A stretch of DNA of 64,000 nt. It comes from Nelumbo lutea. Taxonomy: Eukaryota; Streptophyta; Magnoliopsida; Proteales; Nelumbonaceae. This document shows, piece after piece, positions 32,885 to 44,114 of this stretch (positions within the stretch are counted from its first letter, which is position 1; every line of letters begins with the position of its first letter). Position numbers and translations under genes: made by a program. The stretch lies in the NCBI GenBank assembly GCA_022828595.1, contig JAKGHH010000001.1, positions 208,444,348-208,508,347 on the forward strand, given 5' to 3'. Below the pieces are notes generated by a model. It searched no databases and was not told the origin of the DNA. It was given only the letters and a program-made list of their open reading frames with translations.

Positions 32885-33440
32885 GTTGGAGCTTTTAAAA
32901 ATTGGCATACTTTCTTGACTGAGTAAGCAATGCAAGCTATAGTCATGTGAGAATCACGTATTGAAGTACGCCAATTATACTTCAATACTCAAAGACATTG
33001 GAAATGGGATCTCCACTTGTGGAGGTGAGGTGAATGCAAGTTGCCATGGGGTAGAGCAAGGTTTTGCCTCATGCATCTTAGAAGGTCTTCTATGTATTTG
33101 TGTTGTGAGAGATGGATACCTTGATTGGAGCAATGAATTTCAATGCCTAAGAAGAAATGTGGTTGATCAAGGTATTTGAGAGCAAATTGTGATGTAAGAT
33201 CAAAGATGATGTTCTGAATGGTTGTAGGATTTGATTCTGTCATCAACATATACGAGAAAGACAGTAATATCATTGGTTGTACGCAGAATGAATAATGATA
33301 CCTCAGTTTTGGAGTCTCAGAATTCAAGAATGAGAAGATAATGACGAAAGTGTTTGAACCATGGTCTAGGGACCTACTCGAGACTGTACAGAGCTTTGTG
33401 AAGCCTACACACAATAGATTGGTTCATGTAGAGATCTTTC
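32885..33440 (-). pseudogene. copia reverse transcriptase fragment
   Basis: The minus frames read FLVYVDDRIKSYNHSEH (active site YVDD intact, 33252-33239), FDLTSQFALKYLDQPHFFLG and GIHLSQHKYIEDLLRCM. This is the palm-to-thumb part of a copia RT of a lineage different from copia 1 and 2 (its wording differs at the motif). Frameshifted and cut at both ends; no LTR nearby. An old pol scrap. Confidence 0.8.
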
Positions 33441-34099
33441 TTCCAAGTGGCCATGCAAGAAATGATCCCATGAGCATGTGTACTGCATGATGTCTTTGTA
33501 TCAGGCCGTATTGTGTGATATCGATGAATATATACAGTTTGATAGGCAGTGACAATTGGAAAACCGTGTATTGATAATTTTTGGATTGTTTTTGAACTTT
33601 AATAAAAATTGAAAATTATAATTATAAAAACTGAAATAAATAATTTAAGATTTAATTTTCTTAAAAATATTTAATAAAAATTGAACATTATAAAAATAAT
33701 TTATTTTATCTACTTTAGTTGATTTATATATTTTATTTTACATATAAATTTTATGTTAAGAAGGAATACATATTTATTATTTGAAAAAATAAAAGTATTA
33801 TTTATATAAAAAATACTAACTAAATAAAATTTCCCAATAAAATTAATACAAATTGAAAATTAAATTATAAAAACTGAAATAAAGTTATAATTATAAAAAC
33901 TAAAATAAATAATTTAATATTTTTCTCCTAAAGTTTACTAAAATCTAAAAATTATAAAAAAATATTTTATCTACCCGTAAAGGAATTGACTTATACAATA
34001 CTAAAGTAATGCCGCGAACTAGCCGATATAGCAAAACTACATGCTTATATCCAAGGAGGACACTCTTTACACTTAGACCTAAACCACAGATACCCTTCG
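33441..34099. other. AT-rich intergenic DNA
   Basis: Long stretches of AAATAAATTATAAAA type; nothing recognisable as gene or element. Confidence 0.6.
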
Positions 34100-34107
34100 T
34101 GGGATGT

Positions 34108-34524
34108 TAGGGCTGTTCATGGGTTGGGTTGGGTCGGTTTATTGATGTTTTTCCAATCAACCCGACCTGGTCGGGTTACCTGAAATTGAAACCGAAACCG
34201 ACCTGATCAGTTTGAGTCAGTTTGGGTCGGTTTCGGCTCTACTTAGTGGTGACTTAGTTGTTGTACAAAGTTAGGTTGTAACTAGGATAGAGACGACTTA
34301 GTTAAGTAGGAACTAAGTAGATTGTAACTACTAACTAGGAACTAACTACTAAGTCAGATCGGTTTTGGTTTTCATGTGTGAAAACCAAAACTGAACCGAA
34401 TCATCAGTTTATGATTTTTTATAACTCGAAACCGATCGGTGCTGAAGAAAACTCGGGCAACTCAGGTTGGATTGGGTCGAGTTGATTGATTTGGTTGGAT
34501 TGGGTCTTCTTATGAACAGCCCTA
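34108..34524. mobile_element. hAT-type MITE with 8-bp target duplication
   Basis: 417 bp. Left end TAGGGCTGTTCATGGG and right end ATGAACAGCCCTA are inverted repeats of 13 bp. Flanking TGGGATGT (34100-34107) and TGGGATGC (34525-34532) match at 7 of 8. The interior is built of GGTTGGGTCGGTTT-like and CTAACTAGGAACTAAC-like words. No coding frame. Confidence 0.85.
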
Positions 34525-34769
34525 TGGGATGCAAAACAACGTAAATTAAACAAGCCATGGTCTACAGGGTAAATAACTGAAAAGTTAAGTTGTTTGTATA
34601 TTAGAATCAAAGAAAATATGTTCCCTACATTGTAGCCCGACATGTGCCCCCATCGGAGCAATCTAGGGAATAGAGCCCTTAATTGCCCAAGGAATATTTT
34701 GGAATTTTCGCTCTTTGCCCATGCATGAAGTGAACCCCTCCCTTCATCTATATAATAGGGTTCATGATT

Positions 34770-35065
34770 ACTCTAGGACGCCACCCACCTCTTTTAATTT
34801 CTACCTTTTAACCCTAGGTGCCTCAGTCTCCTCCATTTATTTTAGGGTGCCAAAAATCCCAGCCCTACATAATATTGGGTACCCTCTTCTTTTTTTCTCA
34901 GCCCTAGGATCTCTCCAAAATCATCCTAACCCTCCATTAGAAACCCTAGGGTGCCCATAACTTTGCTAAACCCAGCTTCCGCCCCCCTCTTTCTCTATAT
35001 TCCCAGTTGTGTCCACCCTTTTCTATAAAAAGGACCCCAGGGGTCATTTTATCAGTTTGAGGAGT
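34770..35065 (+). repeat. remnant LTR of the gypsy C family
   Basis: Matches 51840-52060 and 58050-58260: shared words are TACATAATATTGGGT, CCATCCTAACCCT, CCCAGTTGTGTCC and the TATA-like TTCTATAAAAAGGACCCC (35021-35038). No internal domain follows. Confidence 0.75.
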
Positions 35066-35103
35066 TGATTGTAAAACTTGTTTTAATGCTCACCCCTTTT
35101 AGC

Positions 35104-35200
35104 GGTAGTTACTTCAAATCATTTCAAATGATGTAAGATCCATAAAGCGGCGGTGGTTATTTCAAATCATTTCAAATGATGTAAGATCCATAAAGTTGGT
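35104..35200. repeat. 48-bp tandem duplication
   Basis: Two units with TTCAAATCATTTCAAATGAT followed by GTAAGATCCATAAAG, beginning at 35113 and 35161. The 11-mer CATTTCAAATG within each is near-palindromic. Confidence 0.85.
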
Positions 35201-35655
35201 TATTATTTTCAAATAAAACTTGATTTAATTTCTTAATTAAATAATAAATCTATACATTAAAAAATTAAATAAAATAATAACCTAAATTTACAATATAAAA
35301 ATGGGTGTCAAACAAAACTTATTAAAATATATAAATTAAAAAAAAAATCCGAATACTGGCCCCATAATTAATATGGGGGCTCATGCCCTACTTATTATCC
35401 AAACTAGAGGTGAACCGTATAATATCTGAATGCCTAAGAGGAAAAACCGAATTAGCCCAAAACCAAATAAGCTAAAACCGAAATAACTAGACTAAAAATT
35501 TTCGGTTTGGTTAACTAATCAAACTTTCGAATCTGAAAGTTGAAATCAAAACCAAATAAACCCAAAAATTGAATGAATTGAACTAAAATTCCTTAAAACC
35601 AAAAGACCAAAACTGAAATGTTTAGTTTTAACCAAATAATGTTCAAACCCTGATT
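35201..35655. other. AT-rich DNA with AACCGAAA-rich repeat
   Basis: 35400-35655 is dominated by AACCAAATA / AACCGAAAT words, a common feature of degenerate plant MITEs. No gene. Confidence 0.5.
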
Positions 35656-36062
35656 AGAGGTGCAAGTCAGGCTGGGCCAAGTTTATGGCCAACCCAGGCC
35701 CAATCCTAAGATTTGGGCCTAAGATCCTAGCCCAAGGTCAAACCCGGTCTTTCCAACTCAAACCCAGCCTACATTATAATTTCATGCATTCAAGTTGGGT
35801 TCGGGCCTTGCTAGGTTCGGGTTGTTCAATAATTCCACTCTAAAATTTGATGTTTATGTGTATATATAATGTTTATATATATATATATGCACATAAATTT
35901 GTGTATGTATGTAATAATGTGTATAGTCAGGCTGATCTCAGGCCGGGTCAGGCTACCTTAGGGTTAGGACCGGGCCCAACCTTACTACTGATAATCCAAA
36001 TTCGTGTAAAATTTCGCATTAGACCGGTTTGAGCTCGGGTTGGGTCCGCCCAAGTTGCACCC
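35656..36062. mobile_element. hAT-like MITE next to the LEA promoter
   Basis: Left end AGAGGTGCAAGTCAGGC and right end CCAAGTTGCACCCCTG are imperfect inverted repeats (AGRGGTGCAA). The interior has GGCC-rich words like those at 80-240 and a (TA)n stretch at 35876-35888. No clean 8-bp duplication was found, so ends are approximate. Confidence 0.6.
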
Positions 36063-36249
36063 CTGCCCATGGTTGGATCTATTCGGTTCGGTTCTATCGT
36101 ATCCTCTCGGCTCTCCGACCCTTTTACAGCCCAAAAGCCGCTTAGTCGCGTGGTTGTTGATAACCGTTTTTGATTATTTTGACTTTTGATCAAATGAATC
36201 TACTCTCGGTAATCTCGAGTCCCTGTCCAAAGTCCGAACTCGTCCACAC

Positions 36250-36307
36250 ATAAAACAAAAAGGGCTTTTACTGGTCTCTACTCTCTACTTGCTCAGTTTG
36301 CTCTTTT

Positions 36308-36343
<36 letters not shown>

Positions 36344-36386
36344 CCCAAATTCTGATTTGTTCAATCCCATTTCTTCAGATCCGCAG
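36250..36386 (+). other. LEA gene exon 1 (5' UTR), approximate start
   Basis: Pyrimidine-rich leader with a (CT)n run and no ATG in a useful frame, ending CCGCAG|GTATGT. Start is a guess; no strong TATA box is visible between the MITE end (36062) and here. Confidence 0.55.
36309..36340. repeat. (CT)n microsatellite in 5' UTR/promoter
   Basis: Fifteen or so CT units, a common core-promoter/leader feature in plants (Y-patch, GAGA-like). Confidence 0.95.
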
Positions 36387-38058
36387 GTATGTCTCTCTCT
36401 TTATCACTCTACTTTACTCTCGTTAAGATCGCCTCCTGACATTGATTTAATTCTAAGAGCAGATCACAATCTTCTATCTTGGAACTTATCTGGATCTAAA
36501 TTTCGCATTGGGGTTTACGAGATTGTTGATTCGTTCTGTTGATCACTCTGTTTTCAGTTCTTTTAATGATTATGATCTGGATTTTTGTCATTCAAACACT
36601 GATTACTTGATTGATCGACATATATATTGCATTCCTTTCTTCCTTTTTATTTGTGTACTTAATTTTGATTGCGAGAATGGCATTGATGTTGAAGGATCTG
36701 ATTTATGCTCACGTACTTCTTTCGATTCGACTTCTTTGATCATCTAATGCGCATAAAAATTAGACATTTTATGCTGATCAAGTGGTTTTTTGATCTTCAT
36801 TTCTTTTCCCTTCCCTTTTTTTGTAGTCAATGCAAATACTGAATCCTAACGTATTTTCTGTCTTATGTCTCGGTTTTTGCATCCTTTCTGATCGCTTGAT
36901 CTCTTTGCTTTTAACCGATCAGTTCTTGTTTTTGTAGTCAGACATACTCTTTTTGGGTGGGCTTTTAAGAAGCAGGTTCCCCTGATTGGATCTTGATTTA
37001 AATACCTCAGAAACTGAAATTTCATGAGCCTCCCTCAATTCTCCTTTTTTTCTTTTAATATGTATACTAAATTTAATGGTCTGCTGTCCTTCAGTCTTCT
37101 TTCTTTTTGTCTTTTTTTCTTTTTTTTCTTTTCCAATCTTCGGTATGCTGATCTGGGAAATGCTGATACATTAACATGGGAATATCTAGAGTCTACGGTG
37201 GGAACCTCTGTTATGTACTTTCTTCCGTAGTATACATGTTTTTTGGCTCTAGATTTCTACATCCAAATACCTATAGATGCATTAATGAGCTGAATATTCT
37301 TCTACTTGTTGTTTCTGAGGTTCTTCTTACAATTTATATAAAAGTAAAAGAAGAACTGCTTCCTTGATATCTCAAGCCATTAGAATGGCATATCTGGGCA
37401 ATTGCCTTTGCTGATTCCAACAGGGTCAATAATTTTTACATTTACTCTTTGGTCATTTGTAGGTCAATGTCCTTAAAATGCTAATCTTAACTGGCACTCA
37501 AAGTTAATGTCCAGCTTCTTAGAAGTACATGAATTTCTGATGAATAGGTTTAAACATGATATTATTCTCTTTATGAATTGTTTTCAGAGCCTACAAGAAT
37601 TTGAAAATATGAATATTATCATTTTTGAGTTACATGATAAGTTTTATACATTGACATGCAAAAGGGACAGTTTGAAGTTTCCTCATCTTCTTCTGTTTCT
37701 GTTTTAAGGGATCAATTGATAGATTTGGGATTTGATACACTGGATCTGCCAAAATAGATTGATCATTGATTTAATGTCATTATTTAGTTTTAATATGGTG
37801 CCTGTCTGTCATTTGTTTCCGAAACATCAATTGGTTTTTACCCATTGGCTCTGAGTATTTTAATTTCTTTTGAAGGAAAAAGAGAAAAAAAATTAAAAGA
37901 TGTTATCAAAATGTTTCATTGGCTTCACTCTTTAATGAGAGTTATTAGTTTTAATATGTAAGATTTACTGTGTAGCTTAATTCCTGTATCTTTTGATATT
38001 TTTGGCATATGGTTTTTACAACATGAATCCCTAACATCTGTAATTCTATGCTCTTAAG
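36387..38058 (+). other. 5' UTR intron of the LEA gene
   Basis: Donor CAG|GTATGTCTCT and acceptor CTATGCTCTTAAG|GT, two bases before the start codon at 38061. T-rich and without coding frames; the short open frames at 36508-37707 lie inside it. Leader introns of this kind are common in this gene family and often raise expression. Confidence 0.7.
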
Positions 38059-38060
38059 GT

Positions 38061-39014
38061 ATGTCATCCTCTGATAATCCAGAAGTAATTGAAAGGGGTA
38101 CCAAAGAGAAGGATCACAAGGAAGAAGACAAAAATGAAGAAAAAGGAGGATTTATAGACAAGGTTAAGGATTTCATTCACAACATTGGAGAAAAGATTGA
38201 GGAAGCAATTGGATTTGGGAAGCCAACTGCAGATGTCTCCGGAGTTCATATTCCTTCAATTGATCTGCATAAAGCTGAAATTGTTGTTGATTTACTCATA
38301 ACAAACCCAAATCCAGTTCCAATTCCTCTGATAGATATAAACTACTTAATTGAGAGTGATGGGAGGAAGCTTGTGTCTGGGCTGATCCCTGATGCAGGGA
38401 CAATTCATGCACATGGTTCGGAGACTGTCAAGGTACCAGTTACTCTGGTATATGATGACATTAAAAGCACATATGATGATATCAAGCCTGGAAGCATAAT
38501 TCCTTATAAAATCAAGGTCGATCTCATTGTTGATGTACCTGTATTTGGGAGGTTAACTCTACCACTGGAGAAGACTGGTGAAATTCCCATACCCTACAAG
38601 CCAGATATTGATCTTGAGAAGATACACTTTGAGAGTTTCTCATTTGAAGAAACTGTTGCTGTTCTTCACCTGAAATTAGAAAATAAGAATGACTTTGATT
38701 TGGGCCTCAATGCATTGGATTATGAGGTTTGGCTTGCTGATGTGAGCATTGGAGGTGCTGAACTCACTAAATCGACTAAAATTGACAAAAATGGAATTAG
38801 TTACATTGATATTCCCATTACATTTAGGCCTAAGGACTTTGGTTCGGCACTATGGGATATGATTAGAGGGAAGGGAACTGGTTACTCAATGAAAGGACAT
38901 ATCAATGTGGACACACCCTTTGGGGCAATGAAGTTACCAATCAGCAAGGAGGGTGGTACAACCCAGCTCAAGAAAAACAAAGAAGATGGTGATGATGATG
39001 TTGATGATGATGAG
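38061..39014 (+). CDS. LEA-14 / WHy-domain desiccation protein (main coding exon)
   Basis: The only intact host protein seen: 318 codons to the splice site. Residues 1-30 are charged (KEKDHKEEDKNEEKGG), 31-56 form an amphipathic helix (FIDKVKDFIHNIGEKIEEAI), then two LEA_2/WHy repeats, about 57-175 (VHIPSIDLHKAEIVVDLL, NPNPVPIPLIDINYLI, KIKVDLIVDVPVFGRLTLP) and 185-302 (VAVLHLKLENKNDFDLGLN, TFRPKDFGSALWDMIRGKG, VDTPFGAMKLPISKEGGT), and an acidic tail (DGDDDVDDDDE). No signal peptide or membrane segment, so cytosolic or nuclear. The two-repeat form resembles the Arabidopsis desiccation-related protein At2g44060. The family is associated with water stress and hypersensitive response; exact activity unknown. 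Reading on past 39014 (to 39098) would leave the family and is intron. Confidence 0.9.
38984..39014 (+). repeat. GAT/GAR codon repeat in the LEA tail
   Basis: Run of GATGATGATG-type triplets encoding the acidic tail of the LEA protein; likely variable in length. Confidence 0.85.
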
Positions 39015-39146
39015 GTATGCCAACTCTGTTGCTTAGTCAGCAGGCTATTTATACCACCTTTCTTTTTCTCTCATACTTCCGTATGCAGATGTGATTGACT
39101 GATTGTAGTTGAAATAATAAACCATAAAAAATTGTATGCTTCTTAA

Positions 39147-39166
39147 GTGTGTGTGTGTGTGTGTGT
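39147..39166. repeat. (GT)n microsatellite
   Basis: Ten GT units just after the coding exon of the LEA gene. Confidence 0.95.
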
Positions 39167-39478
39167 ATAATTGCATATTTCTTTATGTGATTCTCGTTTT
39201 AGATGGTGATGAGATAGCTAATAGTGTGTTCATGTATGCTGTGTACACCTGCACACAATGGGATTAGAAAAGTTTTATAAATTTTTGTTGATTATATTGT
39301 TTAAGCTGTCCAATGATCTCCAGTAGATTTCACCATTTGTTTTGATTTGTCCCTTTCTTTGAATTAGCTAATGATATTTGTGTTGTGCTATCTCTTTTTA
39401 CTAGTCCTATAATTACCCTCACATTCTCTCAAGAAAATTTTTGTGATGGTACTTGCTCAAATTGCTAATTCTTTGCAG

Positions 39479-39505
39479 GTTCTGGGTGTAGGAAATTCAT
39501 GGTAG
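39479..39505 (+). other. alternative last coding exon of the LEA gene
   Basis: If the acceptor at 39478 is used, frame is kept and translation ends VLGVGNSW then TAG. Possible but less family-like than the distant exon. Confidence 0.3.
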
Positions 39506-39599
39506 TGATGAACTTACATAAGCCACCATTTAAACTTCTAAGTTCTTTTGGAAATGGTTAAAGAGTAGTTGTAAATTGTAATTCATTTCCCATAATTCC

Positions 39600-41025
39600 C
39601 ACCTTGACCATCATTTTATTGGATAATAGTGTTGTATTAAATTATAATGGAAAGAATATACAATATGTACAGACTTGAGGAATGAGCTTGGAAAAAAAAT
39701 GAAATAGTCTAGAATCCAATGATCCCAAACCAAGTCAAAACTATATGCAAAGGAAACCCAACATTAAATCCTTTCCAAGCAAAGAAACCAATGCTCCAAG
39801 TGAGATGCGCCACAAACCCCATTATTCCATCTACCTCATGTCTGCCAAGGACACCTAAACCTCCTCTCACAGCATGGAACTTATTTCTATGGACTTGATG
39901 TGGTACTACTACCTGCATCAATCTTTCCCTTTCCCTCTCATAGCATCTCCTTTTCCTCTTCCTTTCCCCCTTTTCTTGTTGCCCTTTTCAATTGAATCAT
40001 CCAATTTCTCCCATTTAAGAGCCACCAATAACACAGATACTCTTCGTCCAAAGATTGTGCTATGTATCCAGAGAGATGAAGGCATGCTTCATGGTCTCTA
40101 TCCTCAAACATCTGAGATATTTGTCAGCCATCCATACTCCTAGTAAGAGAACTTCTAATCTTCTATCTAGAGCCATCCTCTAACCAATAATCTTAGCACG
40201 CTCCTCCACCAATACAACTCTTTTTCTTCTGTGTAACTCATTGAGCTCTTCATTCTGATATGGAATTGGATTTGACCACCATGGAAACCTCCGAGCATGA
40301 GGGCTAGAACTGTATCATCCTCAACCACCTTTTCCCACCTCCCTCACCCTCCTTTTCAATCACTTCATTCCCTTTGAGCACTACGCCTTGGGGTAAATCC
40401 TCATCCATGGAAGTCCCGTCATCAGAATCCACAGTGCATGAAGTCTCATTCATACCATACTATGGAGCAAAGTCTTTTATTATGGTTTATTTGAGTTAAC
40501 ATAAGAGGTTGTATTTAATATAATATAGTCAATCAATTGTTCATTGCAACTCAAGATTTTTTGAACAACTGAAGTCTAATGCCTATATTGTTTTTGGCAT
40601 CAATTAATGCCTGTATGTCTGTGTGTCCATTGTAATAATGATTTAGTTTTATGTTCTGGTGAATTATCAATTGTCTTTAGTCTTTACACCTTAAGTTTCG
40701 TGCTCATAGTGTATCCTCCATAGAAGTGTACTTCTATGGCAAATAGAACTCATGTTAGGAGTTAACTGATAGAGGCATAGAGCGTGCTTTTTCCATTGTC
40801 TTAACTTTTTCCACTAAGCAGACATGGTAAGAAGTTATTTCAAGGTCATACTAAAAACACATGTTAAATTACGTATAAAATCAATATCATCAATGCGTTC
40901 AGGTGATGCTTAGTCATTTTGGCCTCTTTAGTCAATTCAATTACTAGTCAGTGCTTTGGTGTTGACTATTCAATCAAAAAAATATATTTTTAAATTTAAT
41001 ATATTAATGCAATCTCATGAAAAAG
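39600..41025. other. non-coding DNA, probable intron
   Basis: 39690-40470 looks like an old repeat (several weak out-of-frame stretches on the minus strand) but I could not assign it. The remaining part is AT-rich. Short open frames on both strands show no domain. Confidence 0.45.
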
Positions 41026-41045
41026 TTAATACAGACTGCAAATAA

Positions 41046-41210
41046 AGAAAAAGGGCAGCCAAGTGCACGGGGCTCCTTCCAATGTAGGGTCTGGGGAAGG
41101 ATAGATGTACGCAGCCTTACCCCTGCACATGCAGAGAGGCTGTTTCCAAGATTTGAACCCTGGTCACCCAGGTCGCAATGGAGCAACCCATCCATTGCGC
41201 CAAGACCCAC
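41046..41210 (-). mobile_element. Au-type SINE with 20-bp target duplication
   Basis: Read on the minus strand it starts GTGGGTCTTGGCGCAATGGA, with pol III box A TGGCGCAATGG (41192-41202) and box B GGTTCAAATC (41150-41159), then GGTAAGGCTGCGTACATC and CTTCCCCAGACCC, the well-known body of the Au SINE family, and a short A/T tail. It is flanked by TTAATACAGACTGCAAATAA (41026-41045) and TTAATAAAGACTGCAAATAA (41211-41230), identical but for one base. Confidence 0.95.
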
Positions 41211-42338
41211 TTAATAAAGACTGCAAATAAGCAATAAAAAAAATGATATTAAACATTTACTTTACAATCCTTGTTTTGCAAACATAAAATGTCGGGCTGG
41301 ATAGGCTAAAATAGAGGAATTACAACCTTTGTTTTCTAAAAAGAAGAATTAAACCTTAGCCATTCAATTTGCCCTTTATTTGTGGAAAGTCTGTATCAGC
41401 AAACCAGAAGCCTTAAGGGAACTCCTCGACTGCATTTATTTTATGCATTTTTTCTATTTTATATACCGTCAATCAATCATGTTCTTTCACAAATATTTAA
41501 AGCAATAGAATGAATATAATATATAACCAAAAAAATACATTCTGTGATTCATAAAAAAAAAATATACTCTGTGTCAAATAATAAGAGATGCATGCAAATA
41601 CAAACAAAACTTTAAAATATACATTTGTGGTTGACTAGGCTTAGTAGTTGATAATCTGCTGGTCAACATAGTTGATGCTTACTCATCTTAAGCGGCCACA
41701 TCATGAGTGTATCAACTGGCTAGTTGGTTATGCAGTCAGTCTGGCCCTCAGCTGACTAGTTGGTGTCTAGTTGGTACTTTGGTAACACTGTATAAAACTA
41801 TAACATCTTTCTTGAAAATGTCAAATGTATACAAGTATTGTTGAATGTGGATATAAGCAGGAATCTGATAAATATTGACATTGAACATTATAAGACTTCA
41901 TAAGATGTGGTTTGAACAGTGGTTCTAGTTCTTGATCTCTCGTCCATGGTTGAAAGCCTTAAAAGAGCTTCTAGAAGAGGAGCAATTTGTAGTTTGCTGC
42001 CTTTAATATTCTGGTGTGTTTGGTAGCTGAATGGAATTAAGGTTAATTTACTGATAACAACAATGTAAATGACAATGATAATAAAAATATAACCAAACCC
42101 TTATCCAGCTATTTGTCATTATATATTTGTAATTTGTGTGTTATTACCAAATCTGTTCTGTGGATTTATCCATGTCTCCATCTTATTGTATCCTTGGTAT
42201 CATCTGAAGTAAATACCTACAATGATTTATTTATTCTTGTCATGAGCGATGAGCGTTAGAGCAATGCAAGTATTTCAGTTAAATGGGTTTTTTCTACTTG
42301 CACCCAAACTAACCTTTCCTTTTCCTTAAACCATGCAG

Positions 42339-42540
42339 GAATAGAGAAGGCTCTTGCCAGCATCTCATATTAGTAGCTGTTGTTTTGTGGTTTAACAGTT
42401 CTAGACTTATAGTATTAGAAAGCGCAGGGTATTTGTTTGCAGCTTCAACTCCGTAGTGCACTATTGTCTTTGTATTCCATGTAAGGAGAAAGTTTTATAT
42501 GTCTATTATTGTCAACCTTAGCAACCGCAACTGAGCTTTG
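42339..42540 (+). other. preferred last exon of the LEA gene (E-stop plus 3' UTR)
   Basis: GAA TAG at 42339-42344 followed by TTG-rich text (TGTTGTTTTGTGGTTTAACAG) typical of plant 3' UTRs. The end is not defined by a canonical AATAAA and is a guess. Confidence 0.5.
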
Positions 42541-43593
42541 CCTGGAAGCACTGATCACCCACTTCAAACATTAAAAAACTGTACCAGTTTTCTTATAGAA
42601 TGATGTGTTTGGACATAAAATAAATGTGTTCTACCTGAATATGCTGAAGGCTCCTCCATAAACTACTGCAATTTCTTATCAAATGTCTAAGTTTGACATG
42701 ATCAGATATTGAATGTCCATATCAAAAGGTATTGGATGGAATTTATGGATCTTTCCTGAGGAAAACATTGTGTTTTCCAACGTGAATTGTTTTTCTTGTT
42801 GCCAGTTCTAAGAACAATTATAAACCATCTGATTTGAAAATAGATTCCTCAAAACAAAAACAAACAAACAAACACGTTCAATTTCTTTTTGTTTTAGAAA
42901 ACATAATTTTGATGGTTATTGTGTTTTTGGAAACAAAACCATCTTTTTTTCACTTACAAAATCAGTGAACATGTTTCTGTTTCTTTGTTGATATGACAAT
43001 TCTGAACAAGTGAAAATAAAAACATTCATATTGTCGAACACCCCCTAACTGGACAGATTGAATTTTGAAAATCTAGATAAATTTTGAGGAACACTTCCAG
43101 ATTATTCTTCTTGAGTAGCTTGTTATCTACTTGTTCTTGAAGGTATAATAAGCATCTATATTTTTTCTAATAATAGTAAGGAAAAATTATAGGTGCATTG
43201 TGCTTCGGGGGAGGGGGGTAGTGACACTTATGGGCCTCAACTTTTTTACTTGGCAACGAGGTGCCCATACTTTCAGAAATCTACACTTAAGTCCAAGTCC
43301 ATTAACTGATGTTACTGTGAGTGGTAAATTCAGCAAAATGCCCATTCATGGTTTGCGTAGCTGAGAGAATAAGATTGCAGAATGATAGAAATGGATATGG
43401 TTAATGCATAAAGAAAATGGAAAATAAAGGGTTAAATGGTCTCATAAATATACAAAGGATATTTTGGAAAATTTCAAATATTTCAAATTGCACGAGATCA
43501 ACCACTCGAGGTAATTGATGGAACGCTGATGACTAGACTTGAGTGTTTTGATTTTTTGAAAGTACAAGATGCCTAATTAATAGTATTTTCCGC
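42541..43593. other. AT-rich intergenic DNA downstream of the LEA gene
   Basis: No gene. 43190-43350 carries a repeat-like text (ATTGTGCTTCGGGGG, then AACTTTTTTACTTGG, ACTTTCAGAAATCTACACTT) of the kind found at the ends of dispersed plant repeats. Confidence 0.5.
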
Positions 43594-43716
43594 TATGCTT
43601 GGTTTGAAGGAAAATGTAAGGAAAGGAAGGGAAAGGTAGGGATACCTTTACAATCCTTGTATTGGTTTTCCTGTCTTTCCCTTCCTTTCCCTATCTTTTC
43701 CTTCAAACCAAACATA
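43594..43716. mobile_element. purine-rich foldback MITE, copy 1
   Basis: Left arm TTGGTTTGAAGGAAAATG then AAGGAAAGGAAGGGAAAGG; right arm is its complement CTTTCCCTTCCTTTCCC then CTTTTCCTTCAAACCAAACA. About 45-bp arms around a short loop. Two related copies lie at 62542 and 63746. Confidence 0.8.
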
Positions 43717-44114
43717 ACCTAATAGTAAAGGGGAAGAGAAAAAGTTGTATTAAAGTCTAAACAGAGTGCAAGAAAAAGAGAAACAAGGATAAAAAGAATA
43801 GACTTTATACATCCGTTGTCATGATAAACCAAATCACCAAACACAGTCGAGTTAGGTCCAAGTGTCCCACTCCAGAAGCCATTAAACTAGGGTTATGATC
43901 AGAGATGTGGGCACTCTTTTGCAAGTCAGTCAGCTGGGGGGTGGCCTTCTTTGTTGTGTCAAAATGTATGTGAAGATCCCGCTAGGAAAAAGAGACTTGC
44001 ATTCTTTAATTATATTTACTTTTCAGGGAGTTTCTTTTGAACAAGTGAGGACTAGTTTGAATCATTGTTGGAAGACTTTGACTCGATTGGACGGTCAAAA
44101 TCGTGAAAGCTGGG

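Larger units (their letters stand above)
39015..42338 (+). other. probable last intron of the LEA gene
   Basis: Donor GATGAG|GTATGC. The preferred acceptor is CTTTTCCTTAAACCATGCAG|GA at 42338, which adds one Glu and a stop (GAATAG), so the protein would end DDDDEE at 319 residues. An alternative acceptor TTCTTTGCAG|GT at 39478 adds eight residues (VLGVGNSW) and a stop at 39503-39505. The first is preferred because the tail of this family is acidic. The interval holds a (GT)n run at 39147-39166, an Au SINE at 41046-41210 and no gene. Confidence 0.55.

Noticed and set aside
36306..37707. Short plus frames upstream of the LEA coding exon
   Set aside because: They lie in the CT-rich leader and T-rich leader intron, with no domain and no good start context.
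39015..39098. Extension of the LEA frame past 39014 (VCQLCCLV...)
   Set aside because: Begins with a GTATGC donor and leaves the acidic tail typical of the family; intron read-through is more likely than a cysteine-rich tail.
41004..41214. Frames on both strands around 41 kb
   Set aside because: They are translations of the Au SINE.
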